A stretch of 64,000 nucleotides of DNA from Pinus tabuliformis. Its lineage: Eukaryota > Streptophyta > Pinopsida > Pinales > Pinaceae. Positions 11,021 through 21,400 of the stretch are shown here, piece after piece (within the stretch, counting starts at the first letter, position 1; the number at the start of each line of letters is the position of its first letter). The notes under the pieces were generated by a model. The model was given only the letters and a program-made list of their open reading frames with translations, was not told the DNA's origin and did no database searches. The position numbers and the translations under genes are program-made. Location: contig CM062820.1 in the NCBI GenBank assembly GCA_031772625.1, positions 315,860,783 through 315,924,782 of the forward strand, in the 5' to 3' direction.

Positions 11021-11956
11021 TTATTCATTATTGTGGAAAAAGGCTTCACAACCAAAAGTCTTTAAAAATGAGTAGTTTACCTTTTTACCCGTCCATGCCT
11101 CCTCTAGAATACCACCATCCAAAGAACTTGAAGGCCCTCTGTTTATTAGATAAAAAACAATATCTACAACATCTACCCAAAATTGTAAAGGTAATCCTGC
11201 ATTCAATCTCATGCACCTTGCATGCTCCAAGATTGTCTTGTTTATCCTTTTTGACACACCATTTTCTTGTGGTGTTCCTAGAACTGTCTTCTCTCTGCGA
11301 ATCCCATTATCTGAACAATACCTATCAAACTCTTTTCTACAATATTCACCTCCATTGTCTGATTCGAGACACTTCAACCTTTCTTCCGTCTCATTTTCAA
11401 CAAAAGCTTTCTATTTCTTGAAAGTATCAAATACATCAGATTTATTTCGAATACAATAAATCCAGGTCTTTCTGGTTGCATCATCAATAAAAGTAACATA
11501 ATAACGAGAGCCACTGAGAGATGATACCTGAGCAGGTCCCCATACATCTGTATGCACAAGCTCTAATTTTTCGCTCTTCTTTTCTTTCCCAACTCTGAGG
11601 AATCTGACTCTCTTCTGTTTTCCATAAACACAATTCTCACAGAATTTTAAATCAACATGCTTCAAACCTGGCAACAAATTTCTTGAGTGAAGAATCTGCA
11701 TCCCCTTCTCACTCATGTGCCCAAGCCTATGATGCCACAATGTTGTATATTCTCCTGTAGAGGTTAAAGCATTAACATAATTAGAAATACCATTGCATAA
11801 ATACAATGTACCAACCTTTTCTCTTTTTACTATTACCAGGGCTCCTTTAGTGACCTTCCAGGTTTTATCTGTAAAAGTAGTTACACATCCTTCACCTCTA
11901 TACTGCCTTGTTGAAATTAGATTTTTCTTCAGATCTGGAACATGCCTTACCTCCAA
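11021..11956 (-). pseudogene. E4 Copia integrase
   Basis: Two open segments (11956-11411 and 11377-11021) separated by a short frameshift. The first holds the pre-integrase zinc region (LWHHRLGHMSEKGMQILHSR then CENCVYGKQKR, the HHCC finger) and the first core aspartate (LVHTDVWGP). The second holds SDNGGEY with the second aspartate and PQENGVSKR, the conserved glutamate block. Integrase inserts the cDNA into the host chromosome. The DDE residues look present, but the frame is broken. Confidence 0.87.
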
Positions 11957-12197
11957 TAGCCATTTATTTCCATTCTACTATTTTATGAAAACTATACCCA
12001 TTTAAGTGATTTTACAGGTTTATCATCACCCAATCGAACCTGTCCAAAATATCCTTGTACATATTCATGAAAATGTTCCCTATTAGGTGTGGCATGGAAT
12101 GAGGCCCCAGAATCTACCACCCAGGCATCAATAATATTTTCTAATGAAAGAATCAAAGCATCTTGCAACACATCACTTGTCACATTTGCTTCATGAT
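11957..12197 (-). pseudogene. E4 Copia aspartic protease
   Basis: The open stretch 12183-11992 carries AWVVDSGASFHATPNREHF, the Copia protease motif with an intact DSG, then runs into a stop before HVPDLKKNLIS in the next segment. Its upstream end is cut by E5 at 12198. The join to gag resumes at 15452. Confidence 0.85.
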
Positions 12198-12530
12198 TGT
12201 TAGGTCCCTATACTACTAGTGTAACCCCTTATTGTTATTAGTACAACCCCCTTATTATATTGTTGTGCCCATGTAGTCCCCATATTGTTATTATTGTGCC
12301 CCATAGAAGCCTACTATTGTTATTATTGTGTCCTTACATTATTGTTGTTATGTCAGATCTGATTATATTATGACCCCTTAGACTCGTATATATAGAAAGG
12401 ATGTCTTGTCATTTGTATCATCCAAAAATTGTTCATTTGTGTAATGTAAAGGATGTGGCCCCCTTGAAGAGGCTTATTTAAAAGGCGTTGATATATCTTT
12501 TCTATCTTTTTGTGAGTTGGTTTCATAACA
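12198..12530 (+). repeat. E5 5' LTR
   Basis: 333 bp, TGTTAGGTCCC to TTTCATAACA. TATA box TATATATA at 12387-12394. Pairs with 15119-15451; a modest number of differences by eye, mostly in the TTATTGTTATTA-rich part. Confidence 0.93.
12387..12394 (+). promoter_or_regulatory. TATA box of E5 LTR
   Basis: CGTATATATAGAAAGG, about 190 bp into the 333-bp LTR. The same site in the 3' LTR is 15308-15315. Confidence 0.6.
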
Positions 12531-12532
12531 TT

Positions 12533-12544
12533 TGGTATCAGAGC
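12533..12544 (+). other. E5 primer-binding site
   Basis: TGGTATCAGAGC two bases after the LTR end, complementary to initiator Met tRNA. Confidence 0.9.
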
Positions 12545-13303
12545 TTTGGATTCTAGGGTTTCACTGCTCCAAACAGGTCATCGTGACATTTTCGCTTTAA
12601 CTTTTTCTATACAAAGTCTTAGAAGCTAAAAAAAACATCCATTTGAGAATAAATCATTCTAAACCTTGGATCCAAATTTCATATCTTGTGTCGCAATATT
12701 TTCGGACATATGATCTGAGGAATTTAGGGTTTTGCAAGCTCCAGAATTTCATCTAAAACAGGTCATCATGGAATTTTCGCTATAAAATTTTCTCTATGAA
12801 GTTTCAGACACTAAAAAACAAAACCCATTTGAGAAGAAATCGTTTTGAACCTCTTGTCAGAATTTCAGATCTTGTCTCGCTATATGTTCGGAGTTATGAT
12901 CTGAGGAAATTAGGGTTTTTGCAGACTCCCGAAATACATTCCAAACAGGTGGCCTTGGGAAAATCATCATAACTTTCTCTGTGAGCATCAGATTGAAATT
13001 TCGTAAGAAGTTATAGAAATAGGACAAACTGTAGTTTTCTGTGTATCGGTTTTAGGTCCTAAGGTTGAAACAGTGACACGTGGAACTTCGTACAAGTTCG
13101 CTCTACTGAACCAGTCTATAATCTAGTCATTGTGGGAGATTTGACATAACTATTCCTTGAAGAATCCAATCTTTATCAAACTTGCGAAGTTAGAAAGAGG
13201 ACTCAGAGCGCTACTGCAGGATGGAATTTTAGAACTTGGAGATCTGAAAGTGTAGAGTTATAGTCGTTTCAAGATCAAGCTCCTAAAATCAAGAAAAGGC
13301 GAT
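12545..13303 (+). other. E5 leader
   Basis: Untranslated leader before gag. It holds a roughly 200-bp imperfect direct repeat: blocks like CAGGTCATCGTGACATTTTC (12574) recur near 12760 (CAGGTCATCATGGAATTTTC) and in weaker form near 12946, each preceded by TAGGGTTT. No ORF. Confidence 0.6.
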
Positions 13304-13983
13304 ATGAGGAAGTTTGATGGCAAGGATCCGGTAAATTGGATACTACAGATGGAGAAATATTTTGATCTACATGAGGTGCAATTGTTACAAATGTACATAT
13401 TTCATCTTCATATTTAGAACCGGAACAATTTTTATGGTATAATGGGCTTTGTTCTCGTAAATAACTTGTTACGTGGTCAATTTTCACGGAGGAAATGATA
13501 GCACATTATGAGGACACAAAGAGCAACATCTTCTTTAGCCAATTAATAAACCTCAAACAAAAGTGTTCAATGGAAGAGCCTATTTAGGGCTTTCAAAAAT
13601 TGAATATAAGGGAAAATAATATTCGAGAGAAGCAAGGGATTGATGTGTCCATAGGGACTCTAAATGATAACATTCAACATGAGGTTTGTCTTTGGGAACC
13701 TGATTCATTGGAGAAGGCATTCAGGTTGGCAAGAAAAGTGGAAAGCAAAAATATGGCAACAATGAAGTCTACCCCTCACAACTATAAAGATGGAAGTGTT
13801 GTTTCTCCTAACCTTCCACAACCTACAAGATTGACACCACAACAATTGGAAGAAAAAAGAGCAAAAGGGCTTTGTTACAATTGTGATAACAAATACATTA
13901 AAGGTCATAAGTGTGCTGAGAAGAAATTATTTTACATTGATTGTGGAGAGGAGGAAGAAAATGATCAAGAAACTTCAACATAA
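13304..13983 (+). pseudogene. E5 chromovirus gag
   Basis: It starts at ATG 13304 with RKFDGKDPVNWILQMEKYFD, the N-terminal block of chromovirus capsid proteins, then has stops and frameshifts up to an open stretch 13600-13983. That stretch contains FRLARKVESKN and a CCHC zinc knuckle (CYNCDNKYIKGHKC) about 30 residues before its end. Gag forms the particle and binds genomic RNA. Broken, so particles would have to come from an intact relative. Confidence 0.82.
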
Positions 13984-14022
13984 GGGGATATACACCAGGA
14001 ACCAACCCCAGAGAAAGAATAA

Positions 14023-14433
14023 ATGAATCTGACCATATCTTGTAAAGCATTGGCAAGAACTACCACTCCTCAAACTCTCAACATAAAAGGACATATCAAG
14101 AAGAAAAAGGTTCAAGAAGTGAAAGATCACATCGAGAAAGAAGAAGTGAATCCGACCATATCTTGTAATGCATTGATAGGAATTACCACTCCTCAAACTA
14201 TCAATATAGATGGACATATCAAGAAGAAAAATATTCAAGAAGTGAAAGATCACATCGAGCATCAAGAAATGAATCCGAACATATCTTGTAATGCATTGGA
14301 AGAAATTACCACTCCTCAAACTCTCAAGATAGAAGGACATACCAAAAAGAAAAGGCTTCAAGCAGTGAAATATCACATCGAGCATCAACAACAAGTTCTC
14401 CAACTTTTAAAGGATAACACCACTTTGGTGTAG
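14023..14433 (+). CDS. E5 repeated protease-RT junction ORF
   Basis: An open frame of 136 codons made of three tandem copies of a 40-42 residue unit of the form NPTISCNALIGITTPQT...NIDGHIKKK..QEVKDHIEHQE. The first half resembles the start of chromovirus protease (ISCNAL-G-TTPQTL); the end (HIEHQQQVLQLLKDNT) resembles the RT region after the catalytic motif. The protease active site and RT core are absent, so an internal deletion joined protease start to RT end and the joint was then amplified. All three units remain in frame. No known function. Confidence 0.7.
   Translation: MNLTISCKALARTTTPQTLNIKGHIKKKKVQEVKDHIEKEEVNPTISCNALIGITTPQTINIDGHIKKKNIQEVKDHIEHQEMNPNISCNALEEITTPQTLKIEGHTKKKRLQAVKYHIEHQQQVLQLLKDNTTLV
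14025..14390 (+). repeat. Three tandem repeats of 126/120/120 bp in E5
   Basis: Units begin with GAATCYGACCATATCTTG-like sequence at 14025, 14151 and 14271 (periods 126 and 120 bp). Copies are close to each other, and both periods are multiples of three. Confidence 0.9.
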
Positions 14434-14439
14434 AATCGA

Positions 14440-14973
14440 ATGAAACAACAGGCAGATCAAAATCACAGTGAAAGAAGTTTTGATGTAGGTGATTGGGTAT
14501 TTGTACAGCTACATCTCAAACAAGCCATTTATGAGAAGGAAATATTGGCAATACTACATGCACTTAAGAAATGTCGACCTTACCTAATGGGAAGACACTT
14601 CAAGGTAAAAATGGATCATGATAGTATTAAATACTTTTTAGAACAAAGATTATCTTTAGAAGAACAAAAAAAATGGGTCACAAATATGTTGGTTTATGAC
14701 TTTGAAATCATCTACAAAAAAGGGAAGAAAAATGTTATTATAGATGCACTCTCAAGAAAGGATGAGGATGTGGAAGCATTGTTTTTTTCTATTTCTATAA
14801 TCCAACCAGATTGGATAAATGAAGCAAGGGATGAATGGAAGAAGGCCGAAGAAGTGTGGCCACTCATTCAAAAGTTGCAGAAGATCCCAGTTCAAACAAT
14901 ATTGCCAGAACTTGACGAGGAAGGAAAAATTATATTGGAATCTGGAGCAGTCAGAGACACAAGAACCCAATAG
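14440..14973 (+). CDS. E5 chimeric integrase-tail / RNase H ORF
   Basis: 177 codons. Residues 1-25 (MKQQADQNHSERSFDVGDWV) match the C-terminal part of chromovirus integrase, which should come last in pol. Residues 26 onward (KQAIYEKEILAILHALKKCR) switch to RNase H, with HFKVKMDHDSIKYFLEQR and the INVIIDALSRK-type block, then the start of the RNase H-integrase linker. The first catalytic aspartate block of RNase H is missing. The domain order integrase-tail before RNase H cannot come from simple deletion; template switching during reverse transcription is a likely cause. Confidence 0.75.
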   Translation: MKQQADQNHSERSFDVGDWVFVQLHLKQAIYEKEILAILHALKKCRPYLMGRHFKVKMDHDSIKYFLEQRLSLEEQKKWVTNMLVYDFEIIYKKGKKNVIIDALSRKDEDVEALFFSISIIQPDWINEARDEWKKAEEVWPLIQKLQKIPVQTILPELDEEGKIILESGAVRDTRTQ

Positions 14974-14979
14974 CTATGA

Positions 14980-15090
14980 AATCGGTCAATTTCAGAGTAT
15001 CTCATCAAGTGGAATAACTTACCTGATGAAGATTCCACATGGGAGGACAAGAATTTTATACATAAGCATCAAGAACTACTAAAGCCTTGA
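14980..15090 (+). pseudogene. E5 chromodomain remnant
   Basis: EYLIKWNNLPDEDSTWED followed by FIHKHQELLK is the second half of a chromodomain as found at the C-terminus of chromovirus integrase, which binds modified histone tails and directs insertion to heterochromatin. Only the C-terminal half remains, after two stops. Confidence 0.8.
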
Positions 15091-15105
15091 GGACAACACT
15101 TCTTG

Positions 15106-15118
15106 AAGGAGAGGGGCA
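15106..15118 (+). other. E5 polypurine tract
   Basis: AAGGAGAGGGGCA ends at the first base of the 3' LTR. Confidence 0.85.
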
Positions 15119-15451
15119 TGTTAGGTCCCTATACTACTAGTGTAACCCCTTATTGTTGTTAGTAGAAGCCCCTTATTATATTTTTGTGCTCATGTAGTCC
15201 CCATATTATTATTATTATGTCCCATAGAAGCCCACTATTTTTATTATTGTGCCCTTACATTATTATTGTTATGTTGGCTCTGATTATATTATGACCCCTT
15301 AGACTTGTATATATAGAAAGGATGTGTTGTCATTTGTATCATCCAAGAATTGTTCATTTGTGTAATGTAAAGGAGGTGGCCCCCTTGAAGAGGCTTATTT
15401 ATAAGGCGTTGATCTATCTTTTCTATCTTTTTGTGAGTTGGTTTCATAACA
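15119..15451 (+). repeat. E5 3' LTR
   Basis: 333 bp, same ends and TATA position (15308-15315) as the 5' copy; followed by TSD copy ATGAT. Confidence 0.93.
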
Positions 15452-16243
15452 ATGATTGTTTTCTTGTTACGCATCTCCTTCTTTTCCCTTTCAAGACTTG
15501 CTGTCTTTCTTCAGGTGTCCTTTCTTCCCACATTTCCAACACACTATCCCTGATCTAGACTTGGATCTGCCTTTCCTTGACTTACTGCGATATCCTGGAT
15601 CTTTCCTCTTTCCATTTTTATTCCTCTAGTCTTTGCAGTCAAAGCATTACCTGATGTCTCACCGGAGCTTTTCTGCCGCACTTCCTTGCTAAGGATTGCA
15701 CCGACAACATCATCAAACTTTAAAGTACTAGATCTAGAGACATAGTTACTAATGGCCATAACTAAACCATTCCAACATTCTGGAAATGAGCATAGAAATA
15801 ACACTAAATTCATCATCAAAAGTTACCCCTATAGAACGTAACTAACTAGTAACTGTATTAAATTCATTTAAGTGATCAGAAATAGATCCACCTTCTGAAA
15901 TCTTCATATTAAATAAATGCTTCATAAGAAATACCTTATTTGAGGCCTAGAGTTTTTCATATAGTTTGGCCAATGCCTTCATTAAACCCTCTGTTGTCAT
16001 TTCCTTTGAAATATTAAAGGCTACCGACACCGCTAAGCACAGTTGTATTGTTCCAAGTGCCTTTCTGTTGAGAATATCCCATTCTGTGTCTGTCATACTC
16101 GTCGGCTTCTTTGTCTTTCCGCTCAATGGTAGGTACAAATATTTCTGGTGCAAATAATCCTCCATCTGCATCTTCCACAATTGGTAGTTTTGGCCGTTAA
16201 ATTTTTCGACCCTAAACCTACCATCTTCTGCCATTACTCCCAC
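15452..16243 (-). pseudogene. E4 Copia gag
   Basis: Starts at ATG 16243 (MGVMAEDGRFRVEKFNGQNY), the usual Copia gag N-terminus with WKMQMEDYLHQK, and runs open to 15947. After a worn stretch it resumes at 15819-15544 (FDDVVGAILSKEVRQKSSGE) and ends in a zinc knuckle read as CWKCGKKGHLKKDS near 15500-15545, where the last cysteine is lost. Gag packages the element RNA. Cut from protease by E5 at 15451. Confidence 0.85.
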
Positions 16244-16295
16244 TCGAACCAGGAACCCTTCTCTCCTGTGAGTGTATCAGCCAAATACACCTTTG

Positions 16296-16307
16296 GCTCT
16301 GATACTA
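16296..16307 (-). other. E4 primer-binding site, one mismatch
   Basis: Minus-strand TAGTATCAGAGC, two bases from the LTR end. It differs from the initiator-Met PBS by one base (G to A), consistent with age. Confidence 0.8.
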
Positions 16308-16309
16308 GT

Positions 16310-16911
16310 TATTAGAAAATTATATATTACAGAGCAATGAAACACATAAAATATATTACAGAAATATAAACACAGAAAACACATAAAACAAGAGAGACAC
16401 AGATATACGTTGTTTACCCAATTTGGGCTACGTCCATGGGAAACAACCAGTCCTTCCTTTTATATTATCCAGCAAACTAAAGAGATACAACCTACAATAG
16501 ATCCGTTTTAATTCTCTATTCTCTCTCGCTCAATCTCCTCTCTATTTCTCACTCAGAATATAGATCTACATAGATGCAATACAATTCTCTCATATATAGT
16601 GAGGGGTTGCCTTCGAGGGCAAAAAACCCTAAATTAAACATAACTTCTACCACCAGACCTCCACCTAATGAATGGCCCAGATTGACTACGAAATTACAAC
16701 ATTTTACAAGGCAATTTTACATCTATTTTTAGCTTCAAGGGCGCTGCGCTCAATCCCCCTCTAGGGTGGGGCTCTTAAAGATCGCTGCCGCCCCCCCTGG
16801 ACCCCCCTTGCATCAAAATTATTACGGGCGGTGTTGCCGCCACATTACGAACTGGGGTCCAATGCGGTGATACCTCTGAATAATGAAAATAATCAGGCTC
16901 CACACCCAACA
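16310..16911 (-). repeat. E4 5' LTR
   Basis: 602 bp, plus-strand TATTAGAAAATT to CACCCAACA, followed by TSD copy ACTTT. Aligns with 8383-8980. Confidence 0.92.
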
Positions 16912-18640
16912 ACTTTTTCTTCTTTTGTGCACCTCCCGCACTTGACTTTTTTCACCTTTTAAGAATAAAAGGAGAACCAACGTTCTTCAGGTCTACAAAT
17001 GGGTCTTCAGTACCCTGATCTATTTCTTCGGTATGTGGATCTTCATCATGCTCACCCTTTAGTTCTTGCATGATATTTCTCTCCAGATCAATGGTCACCT
17101 TCTTCTTTTCCTTCTGCGCTGGTTTATTGGTGCCTGCTACGGCTTTGGCACGAATCCCTATGATACCTTCGACAATTTTCGTGGGAAGAAGCCAGTCAGT
17201 CGGCCACTTAACGACTAACTTTGCAATATCATCTTTGGTGACCAAAAATAGAAACGTCGTCCATTTATTTGTCATATCGTGCCTCGCCCGGATGTATACA
17301 TGATGGAAATCATCCTTAAAATCTACACTGCACCGATATTCTTTGAACATAGTGGGTGAAAATAGTGGTTTCTGGATAATCACCATACACAATTTTGATT
17401 CTAACGGTACCGAGATCATTTTGTTTTCAATGACACGATTAGGTTCCTTTGTTGCCCATAGCGAGGCAAATTTTGCAGCCTCGCAGAAGTTTGGATCCTT
17501 TGTTGGGAATTGGGAATCCTAGAGCATCCTCCAAGCTATTAATGCAATGAATAACAACAGCCACTCATAGTGGAACACTTTTCCTTCCTCCTGGGATTCT
17601 CGACAATCATCCAGGAATTCTTGGTAGAGGTACTTTTCCCACTTGAATTGGACCCCCTGGTTGCGCTACACAGCTAAGGATACCATTGGTGCCAGTAATT
17701 CATCGGCACGTCACTTCCTCATTATTTCTCTTGCCAAGATCTTCTTAGAAGATCACACATCTTCATCCAATATAGAGCTAATGGTGTATCCTCGCGACTT
17801 CTTCACCAACATGAAGTCACTCTTCATCTTATCCGCGAGCTATTTATCCTGTGACTTCCCCAAAAAAGTGTTTACGGGGTTCACGCCTTGATATGGTAGC
17901 ATTGTGATTCTGTGGACCAGCATGTCATCAATTTGGATGGGCCCTCCCAACCAAAGGCACCCATCATGAACATCACCAACAACTGGTGCACACAGATGGT
18001 ATTAATAATGTTGTGGCTGAAATGTGGGATGTAGAACATGTTGAGCAATCCTGCACACTCAATACCGCCTGCCCACTTCATTGGTTCAAGCCTTGTGATG
18101 CATGCCTCCTCATATTAGACTGATTTCAAGTATTTATTGGGTTCTAATTTCTCATGGTCATCCAAATCCGAGTCCTCCATCTTCATAAATGGTACCTGGG
18201 CCAACAAGTCGCCCTCAATAGGTACTTCCTTTGGCAGGAAAGGTGTGAATACCTTGAGTTTTAACAAGTCAGGGTCCTTAGTTACTTTGGCAGTTGGTTT
18301 CCTTGGGGGTATATAAGGCGGCAGCCGAGAAATTGGCTCTGCACCCTCTTCGATGATATTTTCCGTCCCCATAGTCAGATCTTCTTCATCCAAGTCCTGG
18401 GGTTCCATAGGCTACTTGTTCTTATCCGTACAACCCTTTTGTTTATGCTCAGTTGGGATTTTTCACGGCGATTGTCGAACTGGGGCCTGCTGTGGCTTTT
18501 TTTGCTTTGCCATAGAGGAAGTAGGTTTTGGCCTCAGAAACCTTGGTGCTGTCGCAGGGACTGGAGGTGTTGCAGTCATGATATTTCCTACCCCTCTCTT
18601 CAGGAATTCTTGCTCAACTTCTGCCCAACTCAGATAACCA
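16912..18640 (-). pseudogene. E3 post-integrase ORF, N-terminal part
   Basis: Reading right to left: a short lead (MSGYLSWAEVEQEFLKRG), a proline-rich disordered stretch (TATPPVPATAPRFLRPKPTS then KQKKPQQAPVRQSP), an acidic segment (18408-18115), a hydrophobic segment (18081-17881), worn sequence, and a 155-residue open stretch (17419-16952) with KPLFSPTMFKEYRCSVDFKD and an acidic tail. E4 then interrupts it. I do not recognise a catalytic motif. Similar extra ORFs follow integrase in some plant Ty3 elements (from memory, not checked). Stops and frameshifts throughout. Confidence 0.55.
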
Positions 18641-19089
18641 GACATACAACAATTCACTCGGCTCTTGAAGTGCAACAACACATAACAAATTCTCAAGAAA
18701 CAAAGTGGCCAAGTGTGGAGCGGGGTGCAATATTTATAATTTGATTTGAATTCAAACTGTCCATTCCCCCATAAATCTTGCTCATAAATGTGATTTTGGT
18801 GGTAGATCCTCCCAGATTTGCATGTTAAATGCACTTCCCCCACTCCTTTTAATGGAAAAATAGCCATCAAATCAACTGTAGTTGTTCCAACGGTCATTTT
18901 CTGGGTAGGTTGTGCAGAAATCCTCCTTGTGGCACAACTACCTCATCGCAACTTCTATCTGCGCATTCCTTCAACAAATTGCACAACCTTCCTTCTTCGA
19001 CAAAATTTTTCTTTGGTAACGTAGTTTATAGTCCTACGCTTTCTTTCAACTGCCATAAGCGCTAAGACTTTCTTGCGTCAATGTAGTTA
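18641..19089 (-). other. E3 spacer between integrase and extra ORF
   Basis: Open stretches here on both strands are short and match nothing I know. It separates the integrase C-terminus (ending near 19090) from the extra ORF; possibly a leader for that ORF. Confidence 0.4.
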
Positions 19090-20105
19090 TTGTGTAGGGG
19101 TGGGATCATCCCTATAAGTATGCAACCTGCACCCACCAATCCTGCCCAAGAATATTTCCGCATTCAACCTCATGAGCTGAATTGTACCACCATTTGAAAT
19201 GTCCTTAATTATATTGGTCCTAGCTAGTGCATTTGAAACTTCCTCGGAAACTTGGTAAAATTGTTGTCATAAATTAGTACTAAATCACCATTTTTGAAGG
19301 TGCGCTACTTGATGTGTCGATCCTGCCATGCCTTTTCTCTAGATTTTTGTACCTGTTGATGAAAGCCATCCAAAAATCGGTCTTCCTCCAATGCTAGCAA
19401 CTGCGCGAGTCGTTCCTCCGCGATGTCACGATCTGCCATATCATTTCTTTGCTGTGATTCTTAGGCTAGGCACTATGTACTCCATCGACATTATTGCTTC
19501 TTCCCCATAAACCAGTCGAAAAGGTGTTTTCCCAGTCAATTTCTTATAGGTAGTCCTATAGGTCCATAGAACCGCTGGTATGTGCACATCCTAATCATTC
19601 CTATTAACATTGCATACCTTTGTGAGGGCATTCTCCAATATCTTGTTGAAACCTTCAACAATGCCATTCGCCTAGGGGTGATATGGCATAATCTTTTGAT
19701 GGTACATCTAGAATTCCTCTGTCAAAGCTACGATTGTCTCATTTAGGAAGTGCATCCCTCTATCAATCATAAGAACTTTCGGGCATCGAAACCTTGACAT
19801 AATAAACTCAAATATGAACTTTGTAGCAATGTTCGCACTATAATCCTTCACAGGTTGTCGCTTGGCCCATCTGGTTAAGTATTCCGTTGCAGTGATAATA
19901 TAATGCGCTCCCATATTTTTCCTTAGTGGTTGAATAGGTCCAATAAAGTCAATTGCCCACTTATCAAATTCTTGTAATGTGGCCCACAAATTTAATGGAA
20001 GTTCATCCCTTTGCGACGGTCTCCTGGTTTTTTGACACACATCACGCACACTATAGTACATTAGAATCTTTATGTACTGTTGGCCACCATAGTCCGGCGC
20101 ATAGG
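19090..20105 (-). pseudogene. E3 Ty3 integrase
   Basis: Starts abruptly at LCAGLWWPTVHKDSNV, the end of the zinc-binding domain, followed by WAIDFIGPIQPLRKNMGAHY (first core aspartate) and CPKVLMIDRGMHFLNET (second, read as IDRG). It continues past stops as YHPxANGIVEGFNKILENAL (glutamate block) and the C-terminal barrel (NGDLVLIYDNNFTKFPRKFQ). The N-terminal HHCC finger and the linker after RNase H are missing: NVGPNHI of RNase H runs straight into LCAGLWW at about 20105, an in-frame deletion of roughly a hundred codons judged against the family. Confidence 0.82.
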
Positions 20106-21400
20106 ATATGGTTTGGTCCAACATTCAATCTCCTAGGCTTCACAATGACTTCAAAATCATATTCTTGAAAAAGGAGCAACCACCTACAAATCTCGCCCCC
20201 CAACACAGGGTTATTGACTAGGTACTTCAAAGCATAATGGTTTGTGTACATCTTAAAGTGCACACCTAGTACATAATGCCTAAATATCTGGAGTGCATAA
20301 ACCATGGAAAAACCTTTGCGCTTTGTGGTTGAGTAGTTCCTTTCAGCCTTAGATAGTTTCCGATTAGCGAAGGAAATCGGGTGATCGATATCTCCTGCCC
20401 CTGGTTGTGTTAAGATGACTCCCAACGCTATGCAAGATGCATCCACATGCACATGAAATTCCTTCTTCCAATCTAGGAATACTAGGATTGGTGCCGTAAC
20501 CATCTTCTCCTTCAAAGTATCCAAGCTCTTCTGAAAATCATCATCCCAACAAAATGTAACATCCTTCTTTAACAACTTCTCCATGGGCGCAGTGATCTAT
20601 GCATAGGCCTTAATAAACTTCCTATAGTACCCAGTATGACCCAATGTTGCGCGTAGTTACTTGACGTTCCTAGGGGGCTCCAGATTGATAATGACAAAAA
20701 TATTAGCAGGGTCTACCATCAATCCCTTCTTACAGACAATGTGGCCCAACAATATTCTATAAGGTACACAAAAAATGCATTTCTTCAAGTTAAGAGATAT
20801 CTGGTACTTCCTATAGGTATGAAAAATTAGGCACAAACTAGAAACATGCTTCTTGACTAACCCGAACATTGTCTAATCATCGCATTAGACTTCCAAAAAC
20901 TTATGAATGAAATCTTTGTACACCATGACAACCAACCTAGAGAAAATTGCAGGAGCATTTTTTAGTCTGAAGGACATAACTGTATACGGGAATGACCCCC
21001 ATTCAGTAGCGAAAGTAGTCTTTCTTCTATCCTCCGACACGATATTAATTTGGTGGTATCCCGAGAATCCATCCATAAAGGAGTAAGATTCATATCCACT
21101 GACATTATTGAGAAATTCATCTGTGAACGACATGGGGAATGGATCATGGAGTCATGCATCATTTATCTTCCGTGGATCTATGCAAATCTTGATATCACCC
21201 TTTGTTTTCTTCTCTTGGACCACCATGGGACTGACCCACTCGGATTCCTCTATAGGCTCGATTATTTTGGATGCGAGAATTTTATCGAGTTCCTCTCACA
21301 CCTTTTCCTTTTATTTTGGGTTCAACCGATATGGGCGCTGTTTAACGTGCTTCGCATCGGGTTTTAAATTGATCTTCATTACCCCCAAATCTCCTACTAT
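20106..21400 (-). pseudogene. E3 Ty3 reverse transcriptase and RNase H
   Basis: RT begins near 21400 (GDLGVMKINLKPDAKHVKQRPY), then 21133-20885 with FMDGFSGYHQI and LKNAPAIFSR. The catalytic YLDDWT is read as stop-C-D-D-stop-T at about 20870-20885, so the polymerase is dead. It resumes at 20869 (SLNLKKCIF, LGHIVCKKGL) and RNase H at 20584-20106 with HVHVDASCIALGVIL (first aspartate intact) and SFANRKLSKAERNYSTT. Homologous to the RT of plant Ty3 elements. Confidence 0.87.

Larger units (their letters stand above)
12198..15451 (+). mobile_element. E5: scrambled mini-chromovirus (Ty3), nested in E4
   Basis: LTRs of 333 bp (12198-12530, 15119-15451), perfect TSD ATGAT (12193-12197 and 15452-15456), initiator-Met PBS (12533-12544) and a PPT (15106-15118). 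The 2.6-kb interior holds chromovirus pieces in the wrong order: gag with zinc knuckle, a tandemly repeated protease-RT junction, an integrase C-terminal scrap, RNase H, then the end of a chromodomain. RT and integrase cores are missing, so it is non-autonomous, yet it transposed as a unit because both LTRs and the TSD are intact. Confidence 0.93.
8383..16911 (-). mobile_element. E4: Ty1/Copia element, interrupted by E5
   Basis: Direct LTRs at 8383-8980 and 16310-16911, a perfect TSD ACTTT (8378-8382 and 16912-16916), and minus-strand gag, protease, integrase, RT and RNase H in Copia order. LTR tips have decayed (TCTTAG and TATTAG where the solo copy has TGTTAG) and the LTRs differ visibly throughout, so it is old. 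E5 (12198-15451) is inserted between protease and gag. Many stops and frameshifts make it inactive. Confidence 0.93.

Noticed and set aside
13975-14403. 142-codon minus-strand frame with internal repeats opposite the E5 tandem repeat
   Set aside because: Shadow of the plus-strand repeat; the repeat makes both strands look patterned.
18353-18744. Cysteine-rich plus-strand frames of 94-101 codons
   Set aside because: Antisense to the E3 extra ORF, no domain recognised, no conserved start.
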